The notes under the pieces are model-generated. The model was given only the letters and a program-made list of their open reading frames with translations, was not told the origin of the DNA and ran no database searches. 64,000 nt of DNA from Salipiger mangrovisoli (GTDB lineage: Bacteria; Pseudomonadota; Alphaproteobacteria; Rhodobacterales; Rhodobacteraceae). The stretch is taken from the NCBI RefSeq assembly GCF_015223355.1, contig NZ_JADFFK010000003.1:186001-250000 (forward strand), in the 5' to 3' direction. The position numbers were made by a program, and so were the translations under genes. Shown here piece by piece: positions 35,450-43,911 of this stretch; within the stretch, counting starts at the first letter, position 1; each line of letters starts with the position of its first letter.

Positions 35450-35806
35450 TCAGGCCGCGATGAAGTAGAACTTGCGCAGCGTCTCGGTGACTTCGAAGGT
35501 GCCGGTGAAGCCCTTCTCCATCAGGTAGGTCTCGCCGGGGCCGAAGCTCTGCGCCGCGCCGCCCTCGGGGGTGATGGTCACCCGGCCCGAGATCACATGC
35601 GCCATCTCGTGGTAGGGGTAATTGTCGAACCGCTCGGCATAGGGCGTTGCCTCCCAGATGCCGCCGGTGGTCTCGCCGTCCGACAGCTCGATCGCGCCGC
35701 GCTCGGCGGGTTGCGCTGAACCGGGCAGCAGCGCCTCGGCGGGAACGACGGCGCAGGGTTCGAGGCCGTTGCTGCCCTCGGGGGCAAGGCGGATGAGTTT
35801 GCTCAT
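35450..35806 (-). CDS. Small cupin protein (DUF861/Cupin_3 type)
   Basis: 118 residues: a single cupin barrel with GGIWEATPYAERFDNYPYHE, then MAHVISGRVTITPEGG and GPGETYLMEKGFTGTFEVTE. Such proteins recur in polyamine and ureide catabolic clusters, where some are thought to bind metabolites or metals. The histidines and glutamate of the first cupin motif are partly present (HEMAH). It sits 25 bases after the aldehyde dehydrogenase gene in the same operon. Confidence 0.82.
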   Translation of the reverse strand: MSKLIRLAPEGSNGLEPCAVVPAEALLPGSAQPAERGAIELSDGETTGGIWEATPYAERFDNYPYHEMAHVISGRVTITPEGGAAQSFGPGETYLMEKGFTGTFEVTETLRKFYFIAA

Positions 35807-35831
35807 TGATCTGTCCTTGGAAGATCCGGCG

Positions 35832-37265
35832 TCAGGCCGGGGTGGTGATGTGCTTGAGCGCGGCGTAGCCCTGCAGCCCGCCGAAGCCGAGCTCGCGGCC
35901 GATGCCGCTGGCCTTGAAGCCGCCCCACGATGTCTCGGGGAAGATGATCTGCGGCGTGTTCACCCAGACGTGGCCCGCGTCGATGCGGTCGGCGACGGCA
36001 TTGGCACGCGCGGGATCGCCGCCCACCACGGTCGCCGCCAGACCGTAGTCGGTGGCATTGGCGAGCGCGATGGCAGCCTCGTCGCCCTTGACCCGGCGCA
36101 CGGAGAGCACCGGGCCGAAGATCTCCTCGCGCCAGAGCGCGCTGGTCTCGGGCACGTCGAGATAGACGGTGGGCTCGATGAAGAAGCCGGAGCCCATGGC
36201 ACCCGTACCGCCGCAGAGGCAGTCGAGCCCCTCGGAACGCGCGGTGAGCAGGTAGCCCAGCACCTTGTCGCGCTGCGCCATGGTGGTGAGCGGGCCCATG
36301 TCGATCTCGCCGCGCGGGTCGCCCACGGCCATCTTGCGAATGCGCGTGCGCAGGGCGGCGATGAGGTCGTCGGCAATGGCCTCGTCGACGATCAGTCGCG
36401 AGGTGGCCGAGCAGATTTGCCCCGCGTTGAAGAAGACCCCGCCGCAGACCAGCTCGGCGGCCGTCTCGATGTCGGCGTCGGGCAGCACCACGATGGGGGA
36501 CTTGCCGCCCAGTTCCAGCGAGACCGGCAGCAAGCGCTTCGCCGCCGCGCCCATGATCCGGGTGCCGGTGGCGTTGGAGCCGGTGAACGAGACCTTGCGG
36601 ATCTGCGGCGCGTCCAGCATCGCGGCGCCGATGGCGCCCTCGCCGGGCAGGATCGACAGCACGCCCTCGGGCAGGCCAATCTCCTGCGCGATCTCGCCGT
36701 AGACGAGTTCGGCGAGCGTGGTGAACTCGGACGGTTTCAAGAGCGCGGTGCAGCCCGCCGCCAGCGCCGGGGCGAGTTTCCAGGCGGTGGTGACCAACGG
36801 GAAGTTCCACGGCACGATCAGTGCGGCGGGGCCATAGGGTTCGAGCACCTGCCGCCCGCTGAAGCCATCGTCCGGTAGCACCACGCGGCCCCGGTCGAGG
36901 GCGCCGCCCTCGACGAGATCCGCGTAGTAGCGGAAACAGGCGATGGCATCGCCGAGGTCGATCTCAGCCTCGAAGCGCGGCTTGCCGTTGTTGCGCATCT
37001 GGAGGGCGATGAGCGCCTCCTGCCGCGCTTCCAGCCCCGAGGCGAAGCCGCGCAAAAAGCGCGCGCGCTCGGCGACAGGCAGGCGGCGCCACGTGCCGAA
37101 GGCTCTTTCGGCGCTCTCGGCCGCAGCGGTCACGTCATCGAGCGTGGCGGTGGCGAAGCGGGCGAAGCCCTCTCCCGTCGCCGGGTTCACCGCGTCGCGC
37201 AGCGCGCCCTTGCCGGGGTGGAAGCGGCCGTTGAGGAAGACGGCATCGGTGCGGGTCTCGGTCAT
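35832..37265 (-). CDS. NAD(P)-dependent aldehyde dehydrogenase (PuuC-like)
   Basis: 477 residues from ATG 37265. A GTG at 37280 overlapping the previous stop (GTGA) is an alternative start and would add five residues. Catalytic Cys285 (NAGQICSATSRL), base Glu251 (LELGGKSPI) and the cofactor segment VPWNFPLVTTAWKLAPALAA are present. Placed directly after a PuuB-like oxidase, it probably oxidises the aminoaldehyde that enzyme makes, for example gamma-aminobutyraldehyde or gamma-glutamyl-aminobutyraldehyde. Betaine aldehyde or other substrates cannot be excluded. Confidence 0.9.
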   Translation of the reverse strand: MTETRTDAVFLNGRFHPGKGALRDAVNPATGEGFARFATATLDDVTAAAESAERAFGTWRRLPVAERARFLRGFASGLEARQEALIALQMRNNGKPRFEAEIDLGDAIACFRYYADLVEGGALDRGRVVLPDDGFSGRQVLEPYGPAALIVPWNFPLVTTAWKLAPALAAGCTALLKPSEFTTLAELVYGEIAQEIGLPEGVLSILPGEGAIGAAMLDAPQIRKVSFTGSNATGTRIMGAAAKRLLPVSLELGGKSPIVVLPDADIETAAELVCGGVFFNAGQICSATSRLIVDEAIADDLIAALRTRIRKMAVGDPRGEIDMGPLTTMAQRDKVLGYLLTARSEGLDCLCGGTGAMGSGFFIEPTVYLDVPETSALWREEIFGPVLSVRRVKGDEAAIALANATDYGLAATVVGGDPARANAVADRIDAGHVWVNTPQIIFPETSWGGFKASGIGRELGFGGLQGYAALKHITTPA

Positions 37266-37276
37266 CTCTGCAACGC

Positions 37277-38665
37277 TCACAGCGGGAACCCCATCGCATG
37301 CACCATCTTCACCCAGGCGCGGCGCCAGCCGCCCTTGTCGTCCACCTCGTCGAGGGCGCGCATGGTGATCGCGGCACCCGGCCAGCGCAGCGGCTCGCGC
37401 GGGATCGGGCGGGGCAGCGAGTTGGCAAGGCCGAGCTCCAGCTCGGGCACGCCGGTGTCGTCCAGCATCTCGATCCCCAGCCGCGCGCCGAAGCGCGAGG
37501 CGGTGACGCCGAAGCCCGAATAGCCGCCCGCGTAGACGCCCTTGCCGCCGTAGTAGGGCTGGAAGTGCACCGCGAGCCGGGTCGTCAGGTCGATCGGACC
37601 GGACCAGGCATGCGAGAACTTCACGTCCTCGAGCTGCGGGAAGGTCTTGAAGAAATAGCCCGCCAACCTGTCGTAGACCGCGATCTGCCGGTCGCCCTCG
37701 GGGTCGGTCTTGTCGCCGTAGTAATAGCCGATGCGCCCGCCGTAGACGATGCGGTTGTCGCGGGTCAGACGCATGTAGTTGAGTTGCGTGCGGGTGTCGT
37801 AGATGCCCTGCCGGTGGGTCCAGCCGATACGCGACAGCTGCTCGTCGCTGAGCGGCTCGGTGGCGATCACCCGGTCGCGCATGGCGACGACGTAGTTCTT
37901 GATCTTCTTGTGCCCGGCGCACCAGGCGTTGGTGGCAAAGAGCACCTTCGGCGCGGTGACTAGGCCGTCATGGGTGCGGATGCGCAGCTTGGAGCCCAGA
38001 TCCTCGACCTCTTCCATCGGCGTGTGCTCGTAGATTGTCACCCCCAGCGACAGCGCGGCGGCCTTGAGGCCCCAGGCCAGCTTGGCGGGCTGCACGGTGC
38101 CGGTGCGCTCCTTCGACCAGATGCCGGCCTCGAAGAGCGGCGAGGCCACCTCGGCCTGCACTTCGGCCTTGTCGAGCCAGGCGACGTCATGGCCGTGGCC
38201 CATGTGCAGTTGGTGCTCGCGGCGCAGCTCGGGCAGGTCGTCCTTGCGCACGGCGACGGTCATCTCGCCGCCCCACTCGAGGTCGGCGTCGATGCCGAAG
38301 CTCTCGATGGTCTCGCGCCAGCTGTCGAGGTTGTCGATGCCGAGTTTCTCCAGCATCTCGATGTCCTTGGGGAAGACGCGCTCGGCGTTGACCAGCCCGT
38401 GCATGACCGAGGTCGAGACGATGCCGCCGGGGCGGCCCGAGGCGCCATGCGCCACCTTGCCGGCCTCGATGATCACCACCTCGCGCTGCGGGTTCCGCTG
38501 CTTTGCGATGATCGCCGCCCAGAGGCCGGTGAAGCCGCCGCCGACGATCAGCAGGTCGGCCTCGCGCGCGCCCACGAGATGCGGGCAGGTGTCCGGCGCG
38601 GCGGGGTTGTCGAGCCACAGCGGGTAGAGCGTGGCGTGGGCGAGTGCCTTTTGGGTCAGGGTCAT
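37277..38665 (-). CDS. FAD-dependent oxidoreductase (DAO family, PuuB-like)
   Basis: 462 residues from ATG 38665, overlapping the permease stop (ATGA). An N-terminal extension of about 37 residues precedes the Rossmann FAD motif ADLLIVGGGFTGLWAAIIAK; HGASGRPGGIVSTSVMHGLV is the second flavin contact, and YGGKGVYAGGYSGFGVTASR the C-terminal one. The family includes gamma-glutamylputrescine oxidase (PuuB). Encoded between a polyamine-type importer and an aldehyde dehydrogenase, it probably oxidises an imported amine. No PuuA-like ligase is in the window, so a free amine may be the substrate. Confidence 0.9.
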   Translation of the reverse strand: MTLTQKALAHATLYPLWLDNPAAPDTCPHLVGAREADLLIVGGGFTGLWAAIIAKQRNPQREVVIIEAGKVAHGASGRPGGIVSTSVMHGLVNAERVFPKDIEMLEKLGIDNLDSWRETIESFGIDADLEWGGEMTVAVRKDDLPELRREHQLHMGHGHDVAWLDKAEVQAEVASPLFEAGIWSKERTGTVQPAKLAWGLKAAALSLGVTIYEHTPMEEVEDLGSKLRIRTHDGLVTAPKVLFATNAWCAGHKKIKNYVVAMRDRVIATEPLSDEQLSRIGWTHRQGIYDTRTQLNYMRLTRDNRIVYGGRIGYYYGDKTDPEGDRQIAVYDRLAGYFFKTFPQLEDVKFSHAWSGPIDLTTRLAVHFQPYYGGKGVYAGGYSGFGVTASRFGARLGIEMLDDTGVPELELGLANSLPRPIPREPLRWPGAAITMRALDEVDDKGGWRRAWVKMVHAMGFPL

Positions 38666-39459
38666 TTGCTTCTGGCTCCAAGCAGTTTCGGCAGGTCGCT
38701 GAAGGCCGCGACGAGGGAGAAGATCAGCACGGTGCTGGCCACGAAGACCACCGAGGCGGCGGCCATGACCGGCGTGTAGCCGTAGCGCAGGGCGTTGAAG
38801 ATCTTCATCGGAAGGGTTTCGAAGACGGCGCCCACGGTCATCACCGCGATGATGTACTCGTTGAGTGAGATCACGAAGACGAAGCAGAAGCCCGAGATCA
38901 CGTAGGGGCGGATCATCGGCATCACGACGGTGCGCAGCACGGTTGCTTCCGAGGCACCCATCGAACGCGAGGCTTCGACGAGGCTGGTGTCGATGTCCTC
39001 GAAGCCGAGCGAGAGCGAGACAAGCGGCAGGGTCACGAGGAAGATCGCGTGCGCGACGACCACGGTCCAGAACTCGCCGTAGTAGCCGAGGATGATGAAG
39101 AAGGTCAGGAAGCCCATCGCGGTGATCACCGGCGGCAGCAGGAAGGGCATGGCGCCGAGGCCCGCCACCAGCTTGCCGAAGCCGGTGCGGTAGCGCCAGT
39201 TGAACCAGGCCACCGGGAAGGCGATCAGCACTGCAAGCAGAGAGGCGCAGATCGCGATGGTCAGCGAGGTCAGGAGCGGCTCGCGCCATTCGGGGTCGAG
39301 GAAGAGGTCGCCGTACCAGCCGAGGTTGAACCCCTCGGGCGGGAAGGTCAGCGACTTGCGCTCGTTGACCGAGACCCCGGCGATCACCACGAAGGGAGCG
39401 ATGGTGACGATGCCGACGATCCAGAAGAACAGCGTGGAGAGGATCTTGCCGAGCTTCAT
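38662..39459 (-). CDS. ABC transporter permease (PotC-like)
   Basis: 265 residues, ATGA overlap with the preceding permease. Six membrane segments; cytoplasmic loop LVEASRSMGASEATVLRTVV, then MPMIRP near 165-190, is the EAA-type ATPase contact. The sequence resembles the second permease of spermidine/putrescine importers. It acts with the PotB-like subunit as the inner-membrane channel. Confidence 0.92.
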   Translation of the reverse strand: MKLGKILSTLFFWIVGIVTIAPFVVIAGVSVNERKSLTFPPEGFNLGWYGDLFLDPEWREPLLTSLTIAICASLLAVLIAFPVAWFNWRYRTGFGKLVAGLGAMPFLLPPVITAMGFLTFFIILGYYGEFWTVVVAHAIFLVTLPLVSLSLGFEDIDTSLVEASRSMGASEATVLRTVVMPMIRPYVISGFCFVFVISLNEYIIAVMTVGAVFETLPMKIFNALRYGYTPVMAAASVVFVASTVLIFSLVAAFSDLPKLLGARSK

Positions 39460-40310
39460 GCCTTGGCCCCTTTCCGGTTGATCAGGGTGACCAGCAGCAC
39501 CAGCAGGATGGTCACGGTCATCAGGAAGATCGACAGCGCCGCGGCGAAGGGCATGTTGGACTGCAAGAGCGCCTGGTCCGAGATCACCACCGAGAGCGTC
39601 CAGTTGGTCGGACGGCCGAGGATCTGCGGCAGCAGGTACGAGCCCAGCGTGAAGACGAAGATCATCACGAAGCTGACGACGATGGGCGTGCGGTGCATCG
39701 GCACGATCACGTTGAAGAAGGCACGCAGCGGCGAGGCGCCGAGGGTGCGCGAGGCCTGCTCGATGTCGGGCTCGATGCGGCTCAGGATCGGGTAGAGCAG
39801 CAGCACGGCGTAGGGCATGGCGATGTAGGTGACGCCTGCCAGCACCGCGCCGAGCGAGGGGGCGTAGCTCTGGGCCTTCTCGGTCAGGCCGAGCGCTTCG
39901 AACAGAACGCCGATCCCGGCGGTGCGCGACAGCAGCGTCGACCAGGCGAAACCGATGATCGCCTCCGAGAGCGACAGCACCGAGAGCATGACGATCAGCC
40001 AGAACACCTGCGTGCCGCGGCGCGCGTTGACCAGCAGGTAGGTGAAGGGAAAGCCGATGACGATGGCGAAGAGCGCGACGAGGAAGGCGACCTCGAAGGA
40101 GGTGCCGAGCACGCTGAGGAAGAAGGGCGAAACCAGCCGCGCGTAGTTCTCGAGCGTGAAGACCTGCTCGTAGGCGCCGCCGCCGAGGTTGTGGAAGAAG
40201 GACATGCCCACCATCGAGCCGAAGGGCACGATGTAGAAGGCGATGAGCGCGAAGGCCGGCAGCAGGATGGGCAGGTAGCCCAGCGGGGTGCGGGGACGGG
40301 ACTGGATCAT
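39456..40310 (-). CDS. ABC transporter permease (PotB-like)
   Basis: 284 residues with six membrane segments. It begins with a short cytoplasmic stretch and LLPAFALIAFYIVPFGSM; the EAA loop is DIEQASRTLGASPLRAFFNV near 195-215. It lies three bases after the ATPase gene and overlaps the second permease by four bases, so the transporter subunits are tightly coupled. Confidence 0.92.
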   Translation of the reverse strand: MIQSRPRTPLGYLPILLPAFALIAFYIVPFGSMVGMSFFHNLGGGAYEQVFTLENYARLVSPFFLSVLGTSFEVAFLVALFAIVIGFPFTYLLVNARRGTQVFWLIVMLSVLSLSEAIIGFAWSTLLSRTAGIGVLFEALGLTEKAQSYAPSLGAVLAGVTYIAMPYAVLLLYPILSRIEPDIEQASRTLGASPLRAFFNVIVPMHRTPIVVSFVMIFVFTLGSYLLPQILGRPTNWTLSVVISDQALLQSNMPFAAALSIFLMTVTILLVLLVTLINRKGAKA

Positions 40311-40313
40311 GGC

Positions 40314-41351
40314 TCAGCCCAGAACGACGACGGATGCGGGATCGACCGACAGATGCGCCGTGTCGCCGACTTCGAACGGGCAATGGGTGCGGCCCGGCAG
40401 GCTGACGGTCAGGTCCTTTTCATCGGCGTTGCCGGTGTCGACGCTGATCTCGGTCGTGGCACCAAGGTGGCGCACGAAGGTCACCGTGCCGGTCAGGGTA
40501 TCGGGTCCGGCCTGCGGGGCCAGCGCGATGTCCTCGGGGCGGATCGAGAGGGTGGCGATGCCTGATTTTGCCCCCGGCAGCGCAAGTGCACCGCCCGGAC
40601 CCTCGAAGCGGCCACCTTCGATGCGGCCTGCGATCAGGTTGGTGATGCCGATGAAATCCGCGACGAAGGCATTGGCGGGGTTGCGGTAAATCTCGATCGG
40701 CGGGGCGACCTGCTGGATCTTGCCCTCGGACATCACCACCACCAGATCGGCGGTGGTCATCGCCTCGCGCTGGTCGTGGGTCACCAGCAGCGAAGTCACG
40801 CCGAGGCTGCGCTGCAGGCGCTTCACCTCGACCTGCATGGTCTCGCGCAGCTTGGCGTCGAGCGCCGACATCGGCTCGTCGAGCAGGAAGAGCTTGGGCT
40901 GCATGATCAGCGCGCGGGCGATGGCGACGCGCTGGCGCTGGCCGCCGGAAAGCTGGGTGATGGCGCGGTCGGCCTTGCCGGGCAGGTGCACCAGCTCGAG
41001 CAGCCGCTCGACCTCGGCGCGGCGCTTGTCCTTGGGCACGCCGCGGATGGCGAGCGGGTAGGCGATGTTGTCGCCCACGGTAAGGTGCGGGAAAAGCGCA
41101 AGCGACTGGAACACCATGCCGAAATCGCGCTTGTGCGCCGGAGTTGTGGTGATGTCCGACCCGTCCAGAACGATCCGACCGGCGCTGGGGTCCTCGAGCC
41201 CTGCGACGATGCGCAGAAGGCTGGTCTTGCCGCAGCCCGAGGGCCCCAGCAGGCAGACGAACTGGCCGTTGTCCACGGTGAGCGAGATGTCACTGAGAGC
41301 CTGGACGTTTCCATAAAACTTGTCGACGTTTTCGACGATGAGACCTGACAT
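40314..41351 (-). CDS. ABC transporter ATP-binding protein (PotA-like)
   Basis: 345 residues. Walker A GPSGCGKT at 36-43, signature LSGGQRQRVAIARAL, Walker B LFLLDEPMSALD and H-loop LLVTHDQREAMTTADLVVVM. A C-terminal TOBE domain (TLSIRPEDIALAPQ) is present, as in spermidine/putrescine and Fe/thiamine importers. It is the second gene of the operon after the binding protein, 73 bases downstream of it. Confidence 0.93.
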   Translation of the reverse strand: MSGLIVENVDKFYGNVQALSDISLTVDNGQFVCLLGPSGCGKTSLLRIVAGLEDPSAGRIVLDGSDITTTPAHKRDFGMVFQSLALFPHLTVGDNIAYPLAIRGVPKDKRRAEVERLLELVHLPGKADRAITQLSGGQRQRVAIARALIMQPKLFLLDEPMSALDAKLRETMQVEVKRLQRSLGVTSLLVTHDQREAMTTADLVVVMSEGKIQQVAPPIEIYRNPANAFVADFIGITNLIAGRIEGGRFEGPGGALALPGAKSGIATLSIRPEDIALAPQAGPDTLTGTVTFVRHLGATTEISVDTGNADEKDLTVSLPGRTHCPFEVGDTAHLSVDPASVVVLG

Positions 41352-41424
41352 GCGTGCGTCTTCCCTGCGGCCGGGCGCAAGCGCCCCCGGCCGTCTCCTG
41401 TTTGGTTGAAATTTGGTGAGGCGA

Positions 41425-42507
41425 TCAGGCCTGGAGCATCTCGGCCCAGATCTGGTTCAGCCAGTCGGTGCGCTCGAAGTGCAGGTCGTAGCGCGGGATC
41501 ACCGGCGCGATCTCCGACGACACGGCGGCGAATTCCTCGTCGGTGAGATCCATGCTCTCGCGCGCGACGTTCGGCGCGGTGCCGAGGTTGCGCGCCAGCA
41601 TCGCCTGCACCGAGGGCTGCGACATGTAGTCGATGAAGACCTGCGCCTCTTCGATCTTTTCCGAAACGCCCGCCACGGCCCAGTTGCCGGACTCGCGCAG
41701 GCCGCCCTCCTTCGGGAAGTTCGAGCGCACCGGGAAGCCGTCGGCGGCGGCGAGGCCGGTGACATCGTGGTAGTACTGGCCGATCGGGATCTCGCCCGAC
41801 TTCAGCGCCTGCTCGAACTGCGCCTCGTCGCGGTACCAGAGGCGGGTGTTCGGCTTCAGCTCGGCGACCTTGCCAAGCACTTCGCGGATCGTCTCGTCGC
41901 TCGACAGGTAGTCGGTGCCGCCGAAGAAGGTCTTGGCGGTGATCTCCAGCAGGTAGGAGTTCGACACCAGCGCCAGCAGGCCGAGGCTGTCTGCGTATTT
42001 CGGCTCCCAGAGCTCGGCCCAGCTGCCGATCGGCTCGGGGAAGCTGTCGGTGTTGGTGGCGACGGTGATGTACCAGGACACCGCGCCGACCGCGGCGAGT
42101 CCGCCATCGTCGTAGCGGTTGATCAGCGTCGGCAGGATGTTGGACACGTTGGGCATCGCCGCTTCGTCGAGCGTGGCCCAGAGGCCGGTGCGCATGCCGC
42201 GCATGATGCTCACGGTGGCCATCATCGACACGTCTGCCGGGGCGCGCTTGGCGCGGGCCGCCTGCTGAAGCTGGATCAGCCAGGCCTCGCCGGTGGGCAC
42301 GGCGATGCTCTCGATCTCGATGCCGGTGGCCTTGGTGAACTCGGGATAGACGAAACTGTCGAAACTGTCCTGGAAATAGCCACCATAGACGCCGACTTTC
42401 AGCGGCTCGCCGGCGGCGCGCAGCACCGAGGGGGCGGCCAGCGTCAACGGCAGGGCGCTTGCGGTCTTGAGGAGCGTGCGGCGCGAGAGCGCGGAAGGTC
42501 TGGTCAT
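41425..42507 (-). CDS. ABC transporter substrate-binding protein (PotD-like), Tat-exported
   Basis: 360 residues. The N-terminus PSALSRRTLLKTASALPLTL carries a twin-arginine motif, so the protein is probably folded before export. The mature part (LKVGVYGGYFQDSFDSFVYP, then EFTKATGIEIE, DGGLAAVGAVSWYI, ERTDWLNQIWAEML) resembles polyamine-type binding proteins of the PotD/PotF class. It is the first gene of a run of eight or nine minus-strand genes. Facing an agmatinase-family gene, it may bind agmatine, guanidinobutyrate, putrescine or another cationic amine. Confidence 0.88.
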   Translation of the reverse strand: MTRPSALSRRTLLKTASALPLTLAAPSVLRAAGEPLKVGVYGGYFQDSFDSFVYPEFTKATGIEIESIAVPTGEAWLIQLQQAARAKRAPADVSMMATVSIMRGMRTGLWATLDEAAMPNVSNILPTLINRYDDGGLAAVGAVSWYITVATNTDSFPEPIGSWAELWEPKYADSLGLLALVSNSYLLEITAKTFFGGTDYLSSDETIREVLGKVAELKPNTRLWYRDEAQFEQALKSGEIPIGQYYHDVTGLAAADGFPVRSNFPKEGGLRESGNWAVAGVSEKIEEAQVFIDYMSQPSVQAMLARNLGTAPNVARESMDLTDEEFAAVSSEIAPVIPRYDLHFERTDWLNQIWAEMLQA

Positions 42508-42597
42508 GTCTCGGTCCCTGTTTTTGCGTTTTTGATGAGTTCAGGGCAGAAGACTGCAAGCCCGCTTCCGGAAACATCACGAAATATCGGAGTTCAT

Positions 42598-42613
42598 TTC
42601 GGGATTTCCCGAA
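42598..42613. promoter_or_regulatory. Palindromic candidate operator near the binding-protein promoter
   Basis: TTCGGGATTTCCCGAA is a 16-bp inverted repeat with one mismatched central pair, 91 bases upstream of the binding-protein start on the minus strand. It shares the TTCGG/CCGAA core with the repeats near the ureohydrolase start. Confidence 0.45.
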
Positions 42614-42772
42614 TGAATGGTGTCAAGGGGTTAGGGTTGAGAGGCTTTATGCAAAATCATTTATTTTCAGGCAATTATAATGAGGTATCCGAGTTTGACG
42701 CCGGGGAAATCCTCGCGAGGATCAGGCTGAGGGATGACCGGCGGCATGATTTGAGGAAGGGTCCTTCTTCAC

Positions 42773-42804
42773 TTCGGAAATTTTCGAAATGATTTTCGGA
42801 AATT
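42773..42804. promoter_or_regulatory. Tandem TTCGGAAATT repeats upstream of the ureohydrolase gene
   Basis: Two identical 10-mers 22 bp apart, with a related TTCGAAAT word between them. They end 62 bases before the ureohydrolase ATG, where an activator or repressor could act. Confidence 0.4.
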
Positions 42805-42866
42805 CTTTATTTCCTCGAAGCGCGCGAGCGCGGAAGACTGGCGGGAACAGGAATTTCGAGGCTCGA

Positions 42867-43814
42867 ATGTCAGAACTCAATCAACCACTTGGTGGCAACG
42901 TCATGCCGCGCACCGGCGGTCCGGGAACGATGATGCGGCTGCCGACGCAGCCCACGGCGGAAGGCCTCGACGCCTGTTTCGTCGGGATCCCGATGGATAT
43001 CGGCACGTCGAACCGTCCGGGAACCCGCCTCGGCCCGCGGCAGATTCGCGACGAGAGCCGGATGATCCGCCCCTACAACATGGCGACCCGCGCCGCGCCC
43101 TTCGACAGCCTGCAGGTGGCCGACATCGGCGATGTGCCGATCAACCTCTACGATCTGAAGAAGTCGGTCGACATCATCACCGAGCATTACAAGGGCATCC
43201 TGGCCCATGACGTGATCCCGCTGACACTCGGCGGCGACCACACGCTGACCTGGCCGATCCTGCGCGCGGTGGCCGAAAAGCACGGGCCGGTGGCGCTGAT
43301 CCACGTCGACGCGCATTCCGACACCAACGAGGAGATGTTCGGCGAGACCGTCGCCCATGGCTGCCCCTTCCGGCGCGCCTACGAGGACGGGCTGTTGCTG
43401 AACGACAAGGTTTTCCAGATCGGCCTGCGCGGCTCGGGCTACGCGCCGGAGGACTTTGACTGGGGCCGCGACAAGGGCTGGACGGTGATCCCCGCCGAGG
43501 AGTGCTGGCACAAGTCGCTCGCCCCCTTGATGGAAGAGATCCGCGCCAAGATCGGCGATGCGCCGGTCTATCTCAGCTACGACATCGACAGCCTCGACCC
43601 GGCTTTCGCACCGGGCACCGGCACCGTCGAGGTGGGCGGGCTGACGACGATCCAGGGGCTCGAGATCATCCGTGGCTGCGCCGGGCTGAACCTCGTCGGC
43701 TGCGATCTCGTGGAGGTTTCGCCGCCCTATGATCCGGCGGGCAACACGGCGGTCATCGCGGCGAACTACCTCTTCGAGATGCTCTGCGCGCTGCCGGGCG
43801 TGAAGCGCGGCTGA
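42867..43814 (+). CDS. speB: Ureohydrolase of the agmatinase/guanidinobutyrase family
   Basis: 315 residues from ATG 42867 behind GAGG. The dimanganese ligands are all visible: His125 (GGDHTLTW), Asp148/His150/Asp152 (HVDAHSDTNE) and Asp239/Asp241 (SYDIDSLDPAFAPGTGT). It removes urea from a guanidino compound: agmatine to putrescine, or guanidinobutyrate to GABA. The gabD-gabT pair just downstream on the other strand makes a GABA-yielding activity attractive, while the polyamine-type operon upstream suits agmatine. The symbol is family-level. A bidirectional terminator follows. Confidence 0.88.
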   Translation: MSELNQPLGGNVMPRTGGPGTMMRLPTQPTAEGLDACFVGIPMDIGTSNRPGTRLGPRQIRDESRMIRPYNMATRAAPFDSLQVADIGDVPINLYDLKKSVDIITEHYKGILAHDVIPLTLGGDHTLTWPILRAVAEKHGPVALIHVDAHSDTNEEMFGETVAHGCPFRRAYEDGLLLNDKVFQIGLRGSGYAPEDFDWGRDKGWTVIPAEECWHKSLAPLMEEIRAKIGDAPVYLSYDIDSLDPAFAPGTGTVEVGGLTTIQGLEIIRGCAGLNLVGCDLVEVSPPYDPAGNTAVIAANYLFEMLCALPGVKRG

Positions 43815-43864
43815 GGGCGGGCCGACCGACCAAGATTGCTGTTTCGGGTAATGTCGAAATGAAG

Positions 43865-43890
43865 AAAAGGGGGCCTTTCGGCCCCCTTTT
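43865..43890. terminator. Bidirectional terminator between the ureohydrolase gene and gabD
   Basis: An 11-bp stem (AAAAGGGGGCC / GGCCCCCTTTT) with a TTTC loop, flanked by A and T runs on both sides, between converging genes. Confidence 0.88.
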
Positions 43891-43911
43891 GTCGTTTCTG
43901 GCTGCCGGGTT

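Larger units (their letters stand above)
42508..42866. promoter_or_regulatory. 359-base divergent regulatory region between the binding-protein gene and the ureohydrolase gene
   Basis: An AT-richer gap containing a TTCGGGATTTCCCGAA palindrome at 42598-42613, and two TTCGGAAATT repeats at 42773-42782 and 42795-42804 (22 bp apart, two helical turns), with TTTTCGAAAT between them. Related CCGGAAA and CGAAATATCGG words lie near 42567-42590. I find no coding region in it. The most likely reading is shared operators for one regulator acting on both operons. Confidence 0.55.
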
